From an uncultured Anaerotignum sp. (GTDB lineage Bacteria; Bacillota; Clostridia; Lachnospirales; Anaerotignaceae): a DNA stretch of 13,764 nucleotides. A program made the position numbers and the translations under genes. Shown here one piece after another: positions 13,521 to 13,764 of this stretch. The DNA lies in assembly GCF_934277605.1 (NCBI RefSeq), contig NZ_CAKQVD010000050.1, positions 1 to 13,764 on the forward strand, in the 5' to 3' direction. The notes beneath the pieces are model-generated. The model was given only the letters and a program-made list of their open reading frames with translations, had not been told where the DNA came from and did no database searches. Position 1 is the stretch's first letter. Every line of letters begins with the position of its first letter.

Positions 13521-13551
13521 AAAAAAAGCCCCTCGGAAATGTGCGGGGGGC
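13521..13551 (-). terminator. Riboswitch-controlled terminator
   Basis: On the minus strand GCCCCCCG (13544-13551) pairs with CGAGGGGC (13528-13535, one C-A mismatch) around an 8-nt loop, followed by seven T. It lies between the FMN aptamer and ribU, where a transcription-attenuating platform is expected. The 5' arm can instead pair with the aptamer's own 5' strand. Confidence 0.9.
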
Positions 13552-13573
13552 AGTGCATACGAAAAGAACATTT

Positions 13574-13591
13574 ATGCGGCGTTACCCGCAT
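13574..13591 (-). other. Linker hairpin of the FMN riboswitch
   Basis: ATGCGG (13574-13579) pairs with CCGCAT (13586-13591) around six bases, between the aptamer and the terminator. It is not needed by the aptamer. It could help bring the distant antiterminator strands together. Confidence 0.55.
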
Positions 13592-13606
13592 GAACAGCAT
13601 CAATTT

Positions 13607-13731
13607 TTCTTCTCTCATCCGGACTGTTACCGTCGGTCATGGAATTGCACCATGTCAGCCTTGGCATTACTTGATGCCGAAGGGTCGCGGACTGTTACCG
13701 CCGGTAGGGAATTGCACCCTGCCCCGAAGAA
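13607..13731 (-). ncRNA. FMN riboswitch (RFN element)
   Basis: The minus strand reads the RFN consensus in order: TTCGGGGCAGGGTGCAATTC near the 5' end, CCGGCGGTAACAGTCCGCGA, a central variable hairpin (GGCATCAAGTAATGCC), GGTGCAATTCCATGACCGAC, and CGGTAACAGTCCGGATGAGAG near the 3' end. The P1 helix closes with GAAGAA (13726-13731 on plus) against TTCTTC (13607-13612). In this family FMN binding favours termination or sequesters the ribosome site. Here a terminator follows (13521-13551), so high FMN should stop ribU expression. The aptamer is about 125 nt, the normal size. Confidence 0.97.
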
Positions 13732-13735
13732 TCAC

Positions 13736-13741
13736 GTTATA
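13736..13741 (-). promoter_or_regulatory. Possible -10 of the ribU promoter
   Basis: TATAAC on the minus strand lies about 5 bp upstream of the aptamer, so transcription would begin at its first bases. The matching -35 would be at 13759-13764 (TGTTAT), a poor match at the window edge. Assignment is weak. Confidence 0.3.
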
Positions 13742-13764
13742 TTTTTCACATTTCAACCATAACA

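Noticed and set aside
13541..13762. Plus-strand frame inside the FMN riboswitch
   Set aside because: The sequence is fully explained by the minus-strand aptamer and its linker.

Overview
The window looks like chromosomal DNA of an anaerobic Firmicute of class Clostridia, probably Lachnospirales (Lachnospiraceae- or Anaerotignum-like). The basis is strong AGGAGG-type ribosome binding sites, TTG as an alternative start, sigma-A promoters with 17-bp spacers, AT-rich intergenic DNA with GC-rich hairpin terminators, the cdaA-cdaR-glmM gene order, and an FMN riboswitch ahead of ribU. The genus is an inference from style and content.

Layout. Positions 1-410 hold a broken tRNA-Arg(CCU) gene on the minus strand. 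Its consensus promoter and 5' half are intact, but the 3' side is replaced by a dense chain of inverted repeats, and a second regulated-looking promoter points off the left edge. This resembles the junction of an integrated element. Positions 414-3909 (minus) carry cdaA-cdaR-glmM, linking c-di-AMP synthesis to peptidoglycan precursor supply. A 446-bp AT-rich divergent promoter region separates it from a plus-strand class I/II aminotransferase (4356-5546), which has strongly biased codon use and its own terminator. Positions 5651-9960 (plus) hold a cytoplasmic leucine-rich-repeat protein, a DUF2201-like VWA protein and a MoxR-like AAA+ ATPase. The first two are separated by a compact element of four tri-loop hairpins. 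A bidirectional terminator near 9990 is shared with the convergent minus-strand pair of CCA-adding enzyme and aldo/keto reductase (12122-10058). The right end (13764-12252, minus) is an FMN riboswitch with a terminator, ribU (riboflavin-uptake S component) and a small FMN-binding split-barrel protein.

How the genes work together. Three sets are functionally coherent: the c-di-AMP/GlmM operon, the FMN-controlled flavin uptake plus flavoprotein operon, and the LRR-VWA-MoxR cluster. The last is the best candidate for a poorly described system: an AAA+ motor and a metal-binding VWA adaptor whose putative metallopeptidase domain appears to have lost its catalytic glutamate, next to an LRR protein that could recognise a client. 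The most unusual non-coding signals are the disrupted tRNA with its palindrome chain, the four-hairpin element inside the LRR/VWA gap, and a perfect consensus promoter that overlaps the start codon of the LRR gene.
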